Of a stretch of DNA of 22,965 nt, positions 1 through 8,277 are shown one piece after another. How positions within the stretch are numbered: the first letter of the stretch is position 1; every line of letters starts with the position of its first letter. The translations under genes and the position numbers were made by a program. The DNA comes from Sutterella sp. GTDB lineage: Bacteria; Pseudomonadota; Gammaproteobacteria; Burkholderiales; Burkholderiaceae_F. The stretch spans positions 1 to 22,965 of the forward strand of contig JAHHRH010000023.1 in the NCBI GenBank assembly GCA_020025915.1, written 5' to 3'. The notes beneath the pieces are model-generated. The model was not told the origin of the DNA, did not search any database, and saw only the letters and a program-made list of their open reading frames with translations.

Positions 1-51
1 GGCGGTCAGTGGACTTTCACCACATAAACACACGTGCGCCGCTGGGCGCAC
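1..51 (-). mobile_element. Group II intron, 5' end only (runs off the left edge)
   Basis: Read on the minus strand, 51 to 1 begins GTGCGCCCAGC and continues into TGGTGAAAGTCCAC. These are the 5' boundary (GUGCG) and an early domain I element of many bacterial group II introns. The same sequence, with a few differences, recurs at 20540-20490. The rest of the intron, including any maturase gene, lies outside the window. The 5' exon side ends in TTTTAATTG directly behind a terminator hairpin. The boundary is assigned by family resemblance, not by a structure calculation. Confidence 0.8.
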
Positions 52-56
52 CAATT

Positions 57-93
57 AAAAAAGATCGTTTCTTTAGAGAAGCGATCTTTTTTT
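57..93. terminator. Bidirectional intrinsic terminator at the intron insertion site
   Basis: An 11-base-pair stem (61-71 with 78-88, one G-U wobble) with a 6-base loop is flanked by an A-run on the left and a seven-T run on the right, so it could stop transcription from either side. No minus-strand gene lies just upstream of it inside the window. It may therefore serve a plus-strand gene that lay to the left before the intron arrived. Confidence 0.75.
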
Positions 94-403
94 CGTCCAT
101 TCTCCTCTCTACACTGCTTTCCTCCTCGGGCTTGACCTTCCTTCTTTTTAAACCTATAGACGATCTCGGTTTATTCGTTTGGTCGACTGAGTAACACCTT
201 TGTTAAGTACATTTACAAAAGACGGTTCTAAGTTTTACCGTCATTTGCTTCACTTCGCCTCTCTTTGGAGCGGATTACTCGACTTTCCCATACTTAAGTT
301 AAGTACCATCAGTCATGTAACTAAGTGTGTCTATAGCGCTCTTTTCGCTTTTCATCCTGTCCAAGTATGGTTAATCTGTAAGAAAATCACAGTTCAGCTT
401 CAT
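94..403 (+). other. Intergenic stretch with no supportable gene
   Basis: Apart from the candidate promoter at 132-160 and a small hairpin in the putative leader (GACGGT at about 221 pairing with ACCGTC at about 238), I see nothing. The open frame that enters the amidohydrolase from upstream has no family-like sequence before residue 69. Minus-strand frames here are all very short. Confidence 0.5.
132..160 (+). promoter_or_regulatory. Candidate sigma-70 promoter upstream of the amidohydrolase
   Basis: TTGACC (132-137) and TATAGA (155-160) are separated by exactly 17 bases, close to the -35/-10 consensus. Transcription would start near 167 and leave a leader of about 237 bases before the amidohydrolase ATG at 404. 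Recognised by eye only. Confidence 0.5.
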
Positions 404-1996
404 ATGTCCGCCCCCCTTCTCTTTGTTCATGCTCGCCTTCATGACGGGTGCGCTTGTTTGCCAACCTCAGAAAATGCATTTCTCGTGCATAAGGGTCGCA
501 TTGCGTGGATTGGTCAAGCAAAGGACGCAATCGTTTATCACAACACCACAATCGTCGACTGTGAAGGTCTTACAATCATCCCTGCGCTTTGTAACGTACA
601 TATGCATCCAAGTTGGATCACTAACCAAGTCCATGCCGTCCCCTGTGTAGCGCCTGTCGTCAATAACATCGACGAACTCGTGTCGACCCTACGCCAACAC
701 CCCAACTTCGGTAAAGACGTTTCGCACTGGATCACGGGCTTTGGTTACGACGAAGGTAAGTTAGCTGAGCACCGAACGCCTACGCGTCACGACCTAGATC
801 GTGTATCGACAATCCAACCCATTTTTGTGAAGCGCTCTGACTGCCACTCCGAGATTTGTAATTCGGTCGCCCTTCAAATCACCGGCATTCATGCCAACAC
901 CCCTGATCCTCAGGGTGGTCGTTTTGGACGGGATAAAGACGGCACACCTAATGGCATCTTGACGAAATTTGCCGCCTCCATGGTTGAGCGTTGCATGGCT
1001 CTACCCACCTTTGCCCATGATGTTGAGACGCTCCTTGCGAGCATACCTCATTTCTTGGCAAGAGGCATTCTGTCGATGACTGAAATGATGGCCTCAAGAA
1101 GGCAATTAGCCGTCTATCGTGACGGAGCAAAACGGGGATTTTCTATTCGCTGTGGTCTTTATTTGGTGTGGCATGGTGGCACCAATCCCTTAGGTATACT
1201 CCCCCTCACCGAGGATGAACGTACTGGTGACCACTTTATTGCAGGCGTCAAAGTCTTTGCTGACGGTAGCGTCTCAGGTGTCACAGCGGCCGTCTATACC
1301 CCTTATCATCAAGGGATGTAAGGCATGTTCACCCTCAGCATAGATGAACTCGCCGCGGCGACCGAATATGCTCGCACCAACTGTGTACAAATCAGTGTTC
1401 ATGTGATGGGCGATCGTGCGATCGATGCTGTACTTGTTTTCTTTGACGGTCAAACCCCTTGGTTAGTGGATCGTCCTTCTGTGCGGCTTGAAAACGTCAC
1501 CTTCTTGAGCGAAGCCCAGGCCACGCGTATGACGCAATCAACGATGCGCTTTGGCGTGACGACCCAAGTGATTTTTGCTTATGCCGAGATCGAAAGGTAC
1601 CGCGCAGTCCTCACTGAGGATGCGATGGCTCGTATTTATCCCGTACGTACGTTGATGCGCTTACTACCCGCTTTAGCACTCTCATCAGACGCCCCTGCAA
1701 CGGCTTGGGCCGACCCTGACGATCCTTTTGTGTCGATGACCGCCGCGGTCACACGTAAGGCCTGGGATGATACGCTTTTTGTACCTCACGAAGCCATTAC
1801 CCCTGAAGAAACGATCGCCCTCTATACATCTCGTGCGATGGATGTTCTGCCTTTTGAAGGTAGTGGTCGCTTAACCATAGGCGCGCGCGCTGAATTTATT
1901 CAACTTCAAGAACCTTTTCCTCATGACGGCAGCGGCCTTCACTCCGTTTGGCAAAACGGCCATTGTGTGTGGCAAGCCGAACAACCAACCGTCTAA
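404..1996 (+). pseudogene. YtcJ-like metal-dependent amidohydrolase, broken by one in-frame stop
   Basis: The protein would be about 530 residues, near the usual length of the YtcJ/Amidohydro_3 family of zinc hydrolases acting on amide or ester bonds of unknown small substrates. Seen in order are the HMH metal motif (in NVHMHPSW), a GGRFGRDKDGTPNGIL-type segment, the GVKVFADGS core strand, HVMGDRAID and SSDAPA with the conserved Asp. A TAA at 1319-1321 splits the frame. The two halves stay in the same frame, so this is a nonsense change and not a frameshift. An ATG at 1325, preceded by TAAGG, could allow reinitiation. A second oddity is RLENV where the family usually has EHx, which replaces a conserved His. 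Start 404 was chosen because family-like sequence begins there; its ribosome binding site is weak. nikR follows after 25 bases. Confidence 0.8.
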
Positions 1997-2021
1997 CATT
2001 TCCTTATATAGAGCTATAAAA

Positions 2022-2444
2022 ATGCAACGTTTTACGATTTCGATTGACGATGAACTCGCCAACCAGTTTGATGCCTATCTCGAAACCAACGGTTATAACA
2101 ACCGTTCTGAGGCTTTCCGCGATTTAATTCGCAATCTGTTGGCTGGGATTGAAGTCCAAAATAATCCCAATGCCCAGTGTATCGGCGTGTTGAGCTATGC
2201 CTATAACCATCATGAACGCCAATTAGCTATGCGAATGACGCAACATCAACATGCTCACACTGATGCCGTGGTGTCCTCCATTCATGTCCACGCCACCCCT
2301 GAAGAGTGTATTGAAAGCGTGATCATTCGCGGCACTGCAACCGAAGTTCAAGCCATCTCTCAATCGCTAGCTGTAGAGTCCGGCATTCGTCACGGTTTCT
2401 TAAATCTGATTCCTCTACCGGAACCAGATACACTGAAACGTTAA
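2022..2444 (+). CDS. nikR: NikR, nickel-responsive transcriptional repressor
   Basis: The 140-residue protein matches NikR in length and layout. A ribbon-helix-helix DNA-binding domain at residues 1-45 (starting MQRFTISIDDELANQFDAYL) is followed by an ACT-like nickel-sensing domain. The nickel ligands expected from E. coli NikR (His76, His87, His89, Cys95) correspond by alignment to His77, His88, His90 and Cys96, in the segment IHVHATPEECIE. NikR tetramers bind a palindromic operator and shut down nickel uptake when nickel is plentiful. The ATG at 2022 begins exactly at the ribbon-helix-helix domain. It lies 25 bases behind the broken amidohydrolase and could be co-transcribed with it. No nickel transporter, urease or hydrogenase is in this window, so its targets lie elsewhere. 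No convincing NikR operator was seen here. Confidence 0.9.
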   Translation: MQRFTISIDDELANQFDAYLETNGYNNRSEAFRDLIRNLLAGIEVQNNPNAQCIGVLSYAYNHHERQLAMRMTQHQHAHTDAVVSSIHVHATPEECIESVIIRGTATEVQAISQSLAVESGIRHGFLNLIPLPEPDTLKR

Positions 2445-2531
2445 CGGCGCTCATAGCCATAACCATGACCACGAGTTCTAAACCTCGTCACGCGCTTTAA
2501 AACACTTTTCTGTGGCTAGCACAGCAAAATA

Positions 2532-2564
2532 AATGCCCCGCGGACATCAGATCTACGGGGCATT
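2532..2564. terminator. Terminator between convergent nikR and nhaD
   Basis: A 9-base-pair stem (532-540 with 556-564 of the 2 kb block, core ATGCCCCG/CGGGGCAT) carries a 15-base loop. Minus-strand transcripts from nhaD meet ATTTATTTTGC after the stem; plus-strand transcripts from nikR meet TGTTGATT. It probably serves both genes, nhaD better. Confidence 0.65.
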
Positions 2565-2586
2565 GTTGATTGAGCGTGTACCTCAC

Positions 2587-4077
2587 TTAAACGAGGAAGA
2601 GCATATCCATCAAGAGGAAGGTCGGGAAGAGGATCGCGACCGACCAAACGATATAGCCAAAGAAGCTAGGCATCTTGATGCCACGTTCATTACAGATGGC
2701 TACGGTCATGAAGTTCGGTGCGTTACCGATGTAGCTCACAGCCCCCATGAACACAGAACCCATCGAGATAGCCATCAACGTCTTGGCACCCTCACCCATC
2801 AAAATTGTGGGGTCGCCACCAGCCAAATTGAAGAACGCAAGGTAGGTCGGAGCGTTATCTAAGAAGGCAGAAAGAAGCCCCGTCAACCAGAAGAAGAACG
2901 TGTTGTTGAAGGAACCATCAGCATTGGTGACCAAAGCGACCACCGGAGCAAACGCACCATCCATACCAGCGCGAAGCATAGCGAGCACCGGCACGATGCA
3001 GATGAAGATACCGAAGAAGAGCTTACCCACTTCAAGGATCGGATCCCAGCTGAAGTGATTGGCTTCACGGGTTTCGCGCGTCGTAAATAAAAGCGAAGCA
3101 GTAGCGAGCATGAGGAAGAGACCGTCACGCAACAGGCTTTCAAGAGAGAAGTGAACCCCAAGGAAGTGAAGTTCAACACCAGAACGCCAGAAGCCAGAAA
3201 TTAAGACGCTTGCGACGATACCGGCGAGCAACAAGATGTTGATGCCACCATCGATACCAAAAGCCTTCTTTTCTTCAGGAGTCTTGAAGCCATCCTTCAC
3301 GTCACGAGCGAACATGAAGCTATCGATCAAGAAGTAAACCGCGAGCAAAATGCTACAGGTCACAAGCCACGGCAGAAGCAAGTGTTCAGCCGTCCAGAAG
3401 AAGGACACGCCCTTCAAGAAGCCAAGGAACAAGGGAGGATCGCCCAACGGGGTCAAAGAGCCACCCACGTTAGCGACAAGGAAGATAAAGAAGATGAAGG
3501 TGTGAACCTTACGCGTACGGTTTTCGTTAGCGCCAATGAGCGGACGAATCAAGAGCATGGCTGCACCCGTCGTACCCATGAAGTTAGCCAACACTGCACC
3601 CAAGGCCAACATCGCTGTGTTCACAATCGGACGACCGACGAAACTACCACGAATATGAATCCCCCCCGCCACAATGAAGAGTGATCCCACAAAAATAATG
3701 AAGGGTATGTAGTCCACGAGAAGAATATGTACTACCTCATTAAAGGCCGTATTGAGACCATAGACAACACCCAAGGGAACCGCACAGCAAAGTGCCCAAA
3801 AAACGGCAATCTTACCAAAGTGGTGATGCCAAATATGCGGAGCAAATAAGGGGAAAAACGCGATGGAAAGAAGAATGCCAGCAAAGGGAACAGCCCAAGC
3901 CACACTGAGCTGAGCGCCGTCAATGCCACCAGCCATAGCCACAGCTGGCAGGAGCGAGGCTGCGGCAACGGCCACGCTTCGAACTATCGACAATGTCACG
4001 ATCGAGACTCCCATAGAGCGGTCACATCCAAACGACCGCCGGATTAAAAATGGCGTACGTTGGAAGGTTCGGTCCAT
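2587..4077 (-). CDS. nhaD: NhaD-type Na+/H+ antiporter (ArsB/NhaD ion transporter superfamily)
   Basis: The 496-residue protein is strongly hydrophobic with roughly a dozen membrane segments. It carries the signature stretches of NhaD-like antiporters: NVGGSLTPLGDPPLFLGFLK in the middle, LSAFLDNAPTYLAFFN near residue 415, and YIGNAPNFM near the C-terminus. Known NhaD proteins exchange cytoplasmic Na+ or Li+ for external H+ at alkaline pH; the substrate here is inferred from family. The ATG at 4077 is kept because GGAGAAGTA lies just before it. An internal ATG at 4014 is closer to the first hydrophobic segment (SIVRSVAVAAASLLPAVAMA) but has no clear ribosome binding site. It lies 255 bases behind pncB on the same strand, so a separate promoter is likely. 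Confidence 0.85.
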   Translation of the reverse strand: MDRTFQRTPFLIRRSFGCDRSMGVSIVTLSIVRSVAVAAASLLPAVAMAGGIDGAQLSVAWAVPFAGILLSIAFFPLFAPHIWHHHFGKIAVFWALCCAVPLGVVYGLNTAFNEVVHILLVDYIPFIIFVGSLFIVAGGIHIRGSFVGRPIVNTAMLALGAVLANFMGTTGAAMLLIRPLIGANENRTRKVHTFIFFIFLVANVGGSLTPLGDPPLFLGFLKGVSFFWTAEHLLLPWLVTCSILLAVYFLIDSFMFARDVKDGFKTPEEKKAFGIDGGINILLLAGIVASVLISGFWRSGVELHFLGVHFSLESLLRDGLFLMLATASLLFTTRETREANHFSWDPILEVGKLFFGIFICIVPVLAMLRAGMDGAFAPVVALVTNADGSFNNTFFFWLTGLLSAFLDNAPTYLAFFNLAGGDPTILMGEGAKTLMAISMGSVFMGAVSYIGNAPNFMTVAICNERGIKMPSFFGYIVWSVAILFPTFLLMDMLFLV

Positions 4078-4121
4078 TACTTCTCCACTTTTAGATCGAG
4101 CCTTTGATAACGTGCATCAAG

Positions 4122-4143
4122 CCACTTGTTGACTTAAAAGTGG
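4122..4143. repeat. Short inverted repeat in the nhaD leader
   Basis: CCACTT (4122-4127) and AAGTGG (4138-4143) form a perfect 6-base-pair inverted repeat about 45 bases upstream of the nhaD start. It could be an operator or a leader hairpin, but six base pairs can occur by chance. Confidence 0.25.
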
Positions 4144-4289
4144 TGAATCAGTGCAAAACTGAACTTTCCAATGTGCACCGTGAAAACTTCAGACACAATT
4201 GCCTAAGAATGCAAACATACACGGATTTACTGATCCTTGCAGGAAATTCGTAGCAATCTTTACATTCAATACGCCGAAAAGTGCCTTTT

Positions 4290-4322
4290 GCGACGGCTAG
4301 CGCCTGTGCTGTTTGCCGTCGC
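4290..4322 (-). terminator. Hairpin behind pncB, possible weak terminator
   Basis: GCGACGGC (4290-4297) pairs perfectly with GCCGTCGC (4315-4322), 11 bases past the pncB stop. On the minus strand the stem is followed by AAAAGGCACTTTTCGG rather than a clean T-run, so termination would be weak. The T-run lies on the plus side, where no gene needs it. It may partly separate pncB from nhaD. Confidence 0.4.
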
Positions 4323-4332
4323 TTTTGACGTA

Positions 4333-5514
4333 TTAACCTAATGGCTTCAAGCCAAATACCTGACGCAGATATCGAAGATAGCCTTCGTCCTCACACATCC
4401 CTTTTTCAGGAGCGTCAGAAATCTTCGCCACAGGCTGACCATTGGCCTTCACCATCTTCATCACCACATTTAATGGCTGTGGACCACGGTCGTTCATAAG
4501 GTTCGTCCCAATACCAAAGGCGACCTTCACGCGGCCATGGAAACGTCGATAGAGTTCAATGGCTTTTGGCACAGTCAGTGCGTCACTAAAGATCAGCGAC
4601 TTCGTTTTGGGATCGCAACGATTTTGGCGCCAGTGCTCAATCATGCGTTCACCCCAAATAAAGGGGTCACCAGAATCGTGGCGAGCGCCATCAAAGAGCT
4701 TACAGAAGAACATATCGAAGTCACGCAGGAATGGATCCATCCCGTAAACATCAGAAAGTGCAATCCCTAAGTCTCCACGATATTCTTTCGCCCACTTTTC
4801 AAAAGCAAAGACCTGACTATCGCGTAAGCGCGGGCCTAAAGCCTGGCACGCCTGCAAGAATTCGTGCGCCATCGTACCATGGGGCGTTAAGCCAAGCTCT
4901 TTGGCGTACATCACATTAGACGTCCCCGTAAAGATCCCGCCTAAACGAGCCTGCATGGTCGTAAGGACCACACGTTGCCAGGCCTTGGAGAAACGTCGAC
5001 GCGTGCCATAGTCTGAAATGTGAAGCCCTTCAGGATTGGGTTCAGCAAGCAGGAGCTCGATTTTGTCGTTTAATCGCTTTAAGCCTTCCGTTTCATCTAA
5101 GTCAGGATTTTGGTTACGGAAGTAGACTTCATTCACGATGGCAAGCACGGGGATTTCAAAAAGGATCGTGTGTAACCACGGTCCTTTGACTGTAATGTCG
5201 ATACCGCAAGGATAGTCAGCACTACGCGTCACCGTAATGTACTTACGCTTTAAGTGAAAGAGACTTAAAAACTCAATAAAGTCAGACTTCATAAAGCGGA
5301 GACTGCCTAAATAGGCCAGTTCATCTTCGGTGAAATAAAGTCCGCAGAGATGGTCAAGCTCCGCATTGATCTCATCGATATAGGGCGTGAGATTCACATT
5401 AGCGCTTCGACACTTAAAGCGATATTCCGCATCGGCCCAAGGAAATTGATGCAACACGCACTGCTGCATCGTGAACTTATAAAGGTCGGTGTCTAGTAGG
5501 GATTCGATAATCAA
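4333..5514 (-). CDS. pncB: Nicotinate phosphoribosyltransferase
   Basis: PncB joins nicotinate to PRPP to give nicotinate mononucleotide, the first step of the Preiss-Handler NAD salvage route, with ATP hydrolysis through a phosphohistidine. The 393-residue length is usual for bacterial PncB. Visible motifs are the N-terminal LLDTDLYKFTMQQ, THGTM-type PHGTMAHEFLQA (His212, the expected phosphorylated residue), RHDSGDP (278-284) and FGIGTNLMND near the C-terminus. The start codon is TTG: AGGA sits 8 bases before it and the family N-terminus starts right there, with no ATG in a suitable place. It lies 41 bases behind nagZ and probably closes the lepA-to-pncB transcription unit. Confidence 0.93.
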   Translation of the reverse strand: MIIESLLDTDLYKFTMQQCVLHQFPWADAEYRFKCRSANVNLTPYIDEINAELDHLCGLYFTEDELAYLGSLRFMKSDFIEFLSLFHLKRKYITVTRSADYPCGIDITVKGPWLHTILFEIPVLAIVNEVYFRNQNPDLDETEGLKRLNDKIELLLAEPNPEGLHISDYGTRRRFSKAWQRVVLTTMQARLGGIFTGTSNVMYAKELGLTPHGTMAHEFLQACQALGPRLRDSQVFAFEKWAKEYRGDLGIALSDVYGMDPFLRDFDMFFCKLFDGARHDSGDPFIWGERMIEHWRQNRCDPKTKSLIFSDALTVPKAIELYRRFHGRVKVAFGIGTNLMNDRGPQPLNVVMKMVKANGQPVAKISDAPEKGMCEDEGYLRYLRQVFGLKPLG

Positions 5515-5555
5515 AATAGCCGTCCTGTCAATAAGTCAGTGGTATTGTGGTTCGC

Positions 5556-6545
5556 TCACGCAACGCTCAAACAAAGGACTTCTCGGGCATGCGCGAGCAC
5601 GTCATCCGACGGCATATCGCTCGGACGTAAGCCTTCAAAACGCTGATCAAAGAACTCGGGGCGTATCCATTGCAGATTTGCTAAGAGTTCGTCACAAAGT
5701 TCCGGATGATTGCAAACGAGCACCATATCGCAGCCTGCCGCCAATGCGCGCTCAGCCTGCGTGGTGATCGAGCCGCCTGCAGCGCCCTTCATGCTGAGGT
5801 CATCTGAAAAGACCAAGCCTTTAAAGCCTAATCGATCGCGAAGTTCACCCTTTAGAAGCGCCGCACTAAAGGTTGCAATCTCTCCCTTAAATGCATCATA
5901 AGCCACATGAGCCGTCATGATGGAAGCTAGCTCATGAAGTGCGCCGTAGGGCGCCATATCGGCAACGACCGCCTCATAGGCGCGTTCATCTTCAGGCAAA
6001 GCCGTATGGCTATCAGCTTCAGCCCAACCGTGCCCTGGGAAATGTTTACCACAAGAGGCCATCCCACCACGACGAAGCCCACGAATGAGATGCTCAGCAT
6101 GGGTCGTCACTTCGAGCGGCGTGCGACCTAAGCTACGATTACCAATCACCCCAGAACGCCCATAATCGACGTCCAACACGGGAGCAAACGTAAAGTCCAC
6201 GCCACACGCACGAAGTTCTGCGGCTAAAACAATGCCTGCTGCTTCATAGGCTTCATTAGCATCCTCACGATCGGCTAAATCACGCATCACGGGCACAGCG
6301 GTAAACGCTTCACGGAAACGCTGTACGCGACCTCCTTCATGGTCAACACTAATCAAAATGCCGGGACGCGTTGTATGAATATCAGCGCAAAGCGCGATCA
6401 ACTGCTCACGGTTTTCGTAGTTACGCGTAAACAATATCACCATGCCTGTGAGCGGGTGGCGTAAGCGCGCGCGTTCTTCGTCAGTGAGCGTAAAACCCGC
6501 AATATCCACACACACAGGACCAAGTTGTTGGGGGAGCTGAGTCAT
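5556..6545 (-). CDS. nagZ: Beta-N-acetylhexosaminidase (peptidoglycan recycling)
   Basis: NagZ is a cytoplasmic glycoside hydrolase family 3 enzyme that removes GlcNAc from GlcNAc-anhydroMurNAc peptides. Its product can also signal beta-lactamase induction where AmpR is present. The 329-residue single-domain form is usual. Motifs seen are VDHEGGRVQRF (68-78), GKHFPGHGWAEADSH (166-180, holding the His/Asp pair) and FSDDLSMKGA with the expected nucleophile Asp248. The open frame extends 37 codons further upstream. ATG 6545 is chosen because AGGAACACTGAG precedes it and homology starts there. That start lies 34 bases behind the pdxJ stop. Confidence 0.93.
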   Translation of the reverse strand: MTQLPQQLGPVCVDIAGFTLTDEERARLRHPLTGMVILFTRNYENREQLIALCADIHTTRPGILISVDHEGGRVQRFREAFTAVPVMRDLADREDANEAYEAAGIVLAAELRACGVDFTFAPVLDVDYGRSGVIGNRSLGRTPLEVTTHAEHLIRGLRRGGMASCGKHFPGHGWAEADSHTALPEDERAYEAVVADMAPYGALHELASIMTAHVAYDAFKGEIATFSAALLKGELRDRLGFKGLVFSDDLSMKGAAGGSITTQAERALAAGCDMVLVCNHPELCDELLANLQWIRPEFFDQRFEGLRPSDMPSDDVLAHAREVLCLSVA

Positions 6546-6579
6546 CTCAGTGTTCCTTTTGTTTTCTTTGATTGACGCT

Positions 6580-7332
6580 TTACTGTGCCGTACGATCCAA
6601 AATAGCTTTGTAGTGACGCACGGTTTTATGAAGACCATACTGCAGTGCTTCAGCAATTAAGGCGTGACCAATCGACACTTCACTAATCCCTGTACAAGCC
6701 TTTAAGAAGGTTTCAAGGTTGTCTAGCGACAAGTCGTGACCAGCATTCACTTCTAGCCCTGCCGCTCTTGCTGCACGAACGCTCGCCGCATACTGTGCCA
6801 AAACCGTCGCCTCTTGATCCGTACCATAGGCTTGTGCCCAACCTTCGGTATAGAGTTCGACGCGATCTGCCCCCAAGGCTTTGGCCTTGGCCATCAATTC
6901 AGGCACAGGATCCATAAAGAGGCTCACGCGGCAACCCCAACTTTGCGCAGCTTCAATGAGTGGACGAACGCTTTCACAAACCGTTTCGTCAGCCAAATCA
7001 AAGCCATGGTCAGATGTCTTTTGATCCGTGCTATCGGGCACAAACGTCGCCTGATGAGGACGCACAGCTTCAAGGTGCGTCATCAAATTATGAAAGGGGT
7101 TCCCTTCAATGTTATATTCGCGACCAGGATAGGTTTTCACCAAGCCTGATAAAGCAGGCACATCGCTCGCACGAATATGACGTTCATCAGGACGCGGATG
7201 AACAGTCAACCCCGAAGCCCCCGCTTCAAGCGCAATGCGACCAAAAAAGACCGGATCGGGCCAGTTGCCATCACGCGAATTGCGAAGCAAAGCGACTTTA
7301 TTGAGGTTAACTGAGAGTTGCGTTCGAAACAT
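6580..7332 (-). CDS. pdxJ: Pyridoxine 5'-phosphate synthase
   Basis: PdxJ condenses 1-deoxyxylulose 5-phosphate with 3-amino-2-oxopropyl phosphate to form pyridoxine 5'-phosphate in the DXP-dependent vitamin B6 pathway. The 250-residue TIM-barrel length is typical. Motifs seen are LSVNLNKVALLRNSR at the N-terminus, GLTVHPRPDERHI (41-53), EYNIEGNP (72-79), EVNAGHDLSLDNL (from 194) and EVSIGHALI near the end. AGGAG lies 9 bases before the ATG. It follows recO after a 24-base gap. In many relatives acpS comes next; here nagZ follows directly. Confidence 0.95.
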   Translation of the reverse strand: MFRTQLSVNLNKVALLRNSRDGNWPDPVFFGRIALEAGASGLTVHPRPDERHIRASDVPALSGLVKTYPGREYNIEGNPFHNLMTHLEAVRPHQATFVPDSTDQKTSDHGFDLADETVCESVRPLIEAAQSWGCRVSLFMDPVPELMAKAKALGADRVELYTEGWAQAYGTDQEATVLAQYAASVRAARAAGLEVNAGHDLSLDNLETFLKACTGISEVSIGHALIAEALQYGLHKTVRHYKAILDRTAQ

Positions 7333-7356
7333 CTACAAAACTCCTAAATTTGATGG

Positions 7357-8277
7357 TCATGGCACCTTATGCAAACGATTCAATTCGGTCAAGATACGAC
7401 GAGAATGAATATGTTTACCGTCCAAATGATATTCGATGAGGGCGCGAAGCATATCGCGAGCGACGCGCTGAATAGTGGTTTTAGTCATGTCACCAGAGAG
7501 CCACGCGCGCACCTGGTTGGCTGCCCATACGGATTCGCCTTCTTGAAGTTGAGTCTTCTCTTTGATACCCAAAATTTCGCCTGCACGAACCGTATAAAAA
7601 GGCGCATCGGGTTCCCCAGTCAAAGTGGGCGCCCAACCCGTTGCCTTCAGAATCGCCATTTCAAAGCGACGTAGGGCTTGCCCCATAGTGTCACGCTCTC
7701 CGAGTGCCAAATCATGAATGATACGGACATAAGCTTCAAAAAGACCTGGATGACGTTCTTCACGCACCGTGAGTTTGAGTACAAGCTCATTCACATAAAA
7801 ACCCGACAGCAATGCCTCTCCCGTTAACGGCACCATGGTTCCTTGCCACTCGGCACGGGTCAGCATTTTGGCTTCTTTGGCGCCAGACCAAGAAAAACGT
7901 AAGGGACAAAAAGCCGTGAGAAGACCACGGTATTGACTTGACGCGCGACGCGCACCACGAGCCACGAGAAAGACGCGTCCATAGCGAACGGTAAGAACGT
8001 CAAGTAATAGACTCGTTTCACTCCAATCCCAGGCATGCAGGATAAAGCCGAGCTCACCCGATACACGTGCCGGTATAACGTCAACCGGCTCGGGCAACCC
8101 TTGAAAGACTTCAGCCATCTGGGCTTCAGCCGCACGACGGCGTTCAAGCACGCCGCCCAAGCTCGATGGGCTATCGAGCGAAGATCTTGGCTCGAAACCA
8201 CGAAGTAGGTTCGTCGATCGCGTAGAACGACGAACCACTCGTTCGGGTACACCAGCCTCGACGGCGTCGTTATTCAT
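7357..8277 (-). CDS. recO: DNA repair protein RecO with an N-terminal extension
   Basis: RecO acts with RecR (and RecF) to load RecA onto SSB-covered single-stranded DNA. At 306 residues it is longer than the usual 230-250. The N-terminal OB-fold begins near residue 69 (PARVSGELGFILHAWDWSETSLLLD) and the helical domain follows (SGFYVNELVLKLT, LGERDTMGQALRRFEMAIL). Residues 1-68 are Arg/Ser/Glu-rich and look unstructured. The ATG overlaps the era stop as ATGAATAA, an arrangement typical of translational coupling, which supports the long start. An internal Met54 has no obvious ribosome binding site. No zinc-binding Cys cluster is visible. Confidence 0.9.
   Translation of the reverse strand: MNNDAVEAGVPERVVRRSTRSTNLLRGFEPRSSLDSPSSLGGVLERRRAAEAQMAEVFQGLPEPVDVIPARVSGELGFILHAWDWSETSLLLDVLTVRYGRVFLVARGARRASSQYRGLLTAFCPLRFSWSGAKEAKMLTRAEWQGTMVPLTGEALLSGFYVNELVLKLTVREERHPGLFEAYVRIIHDLALGERDTMGQALRRFEMAILKATGWAPTLTGEPDAPFYTVRAGEILGIKEKTQLQEGESVWAANQVRAWLSGDMTKTTIQRVARDMLRALIEYHLDGKHIHSRRILTELNRLHKVP

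Noticed and set aside
9..194. Open frame of 61 codons at the left edge
   Set aside because: It runs antisense through the group II intron 5' end and the terminator hairpin; the protein has no family-like features.
1319..1321. Programmed readthrough or an unusual amino acid at the amidohydrolase stop
   Set aside because: The codon is TAA, not TGA or TAG, and the family has no selenocysteine or pyrrolysine here; a plain nonsense mutation or sequencing error is simpler.
4140..4330. Riboswitch in front of nhaD
   Set aside because: Only a 6-base-pair inverted repeat and the pncB trailing hairpin are visible; no known riboswitch core was recognised.
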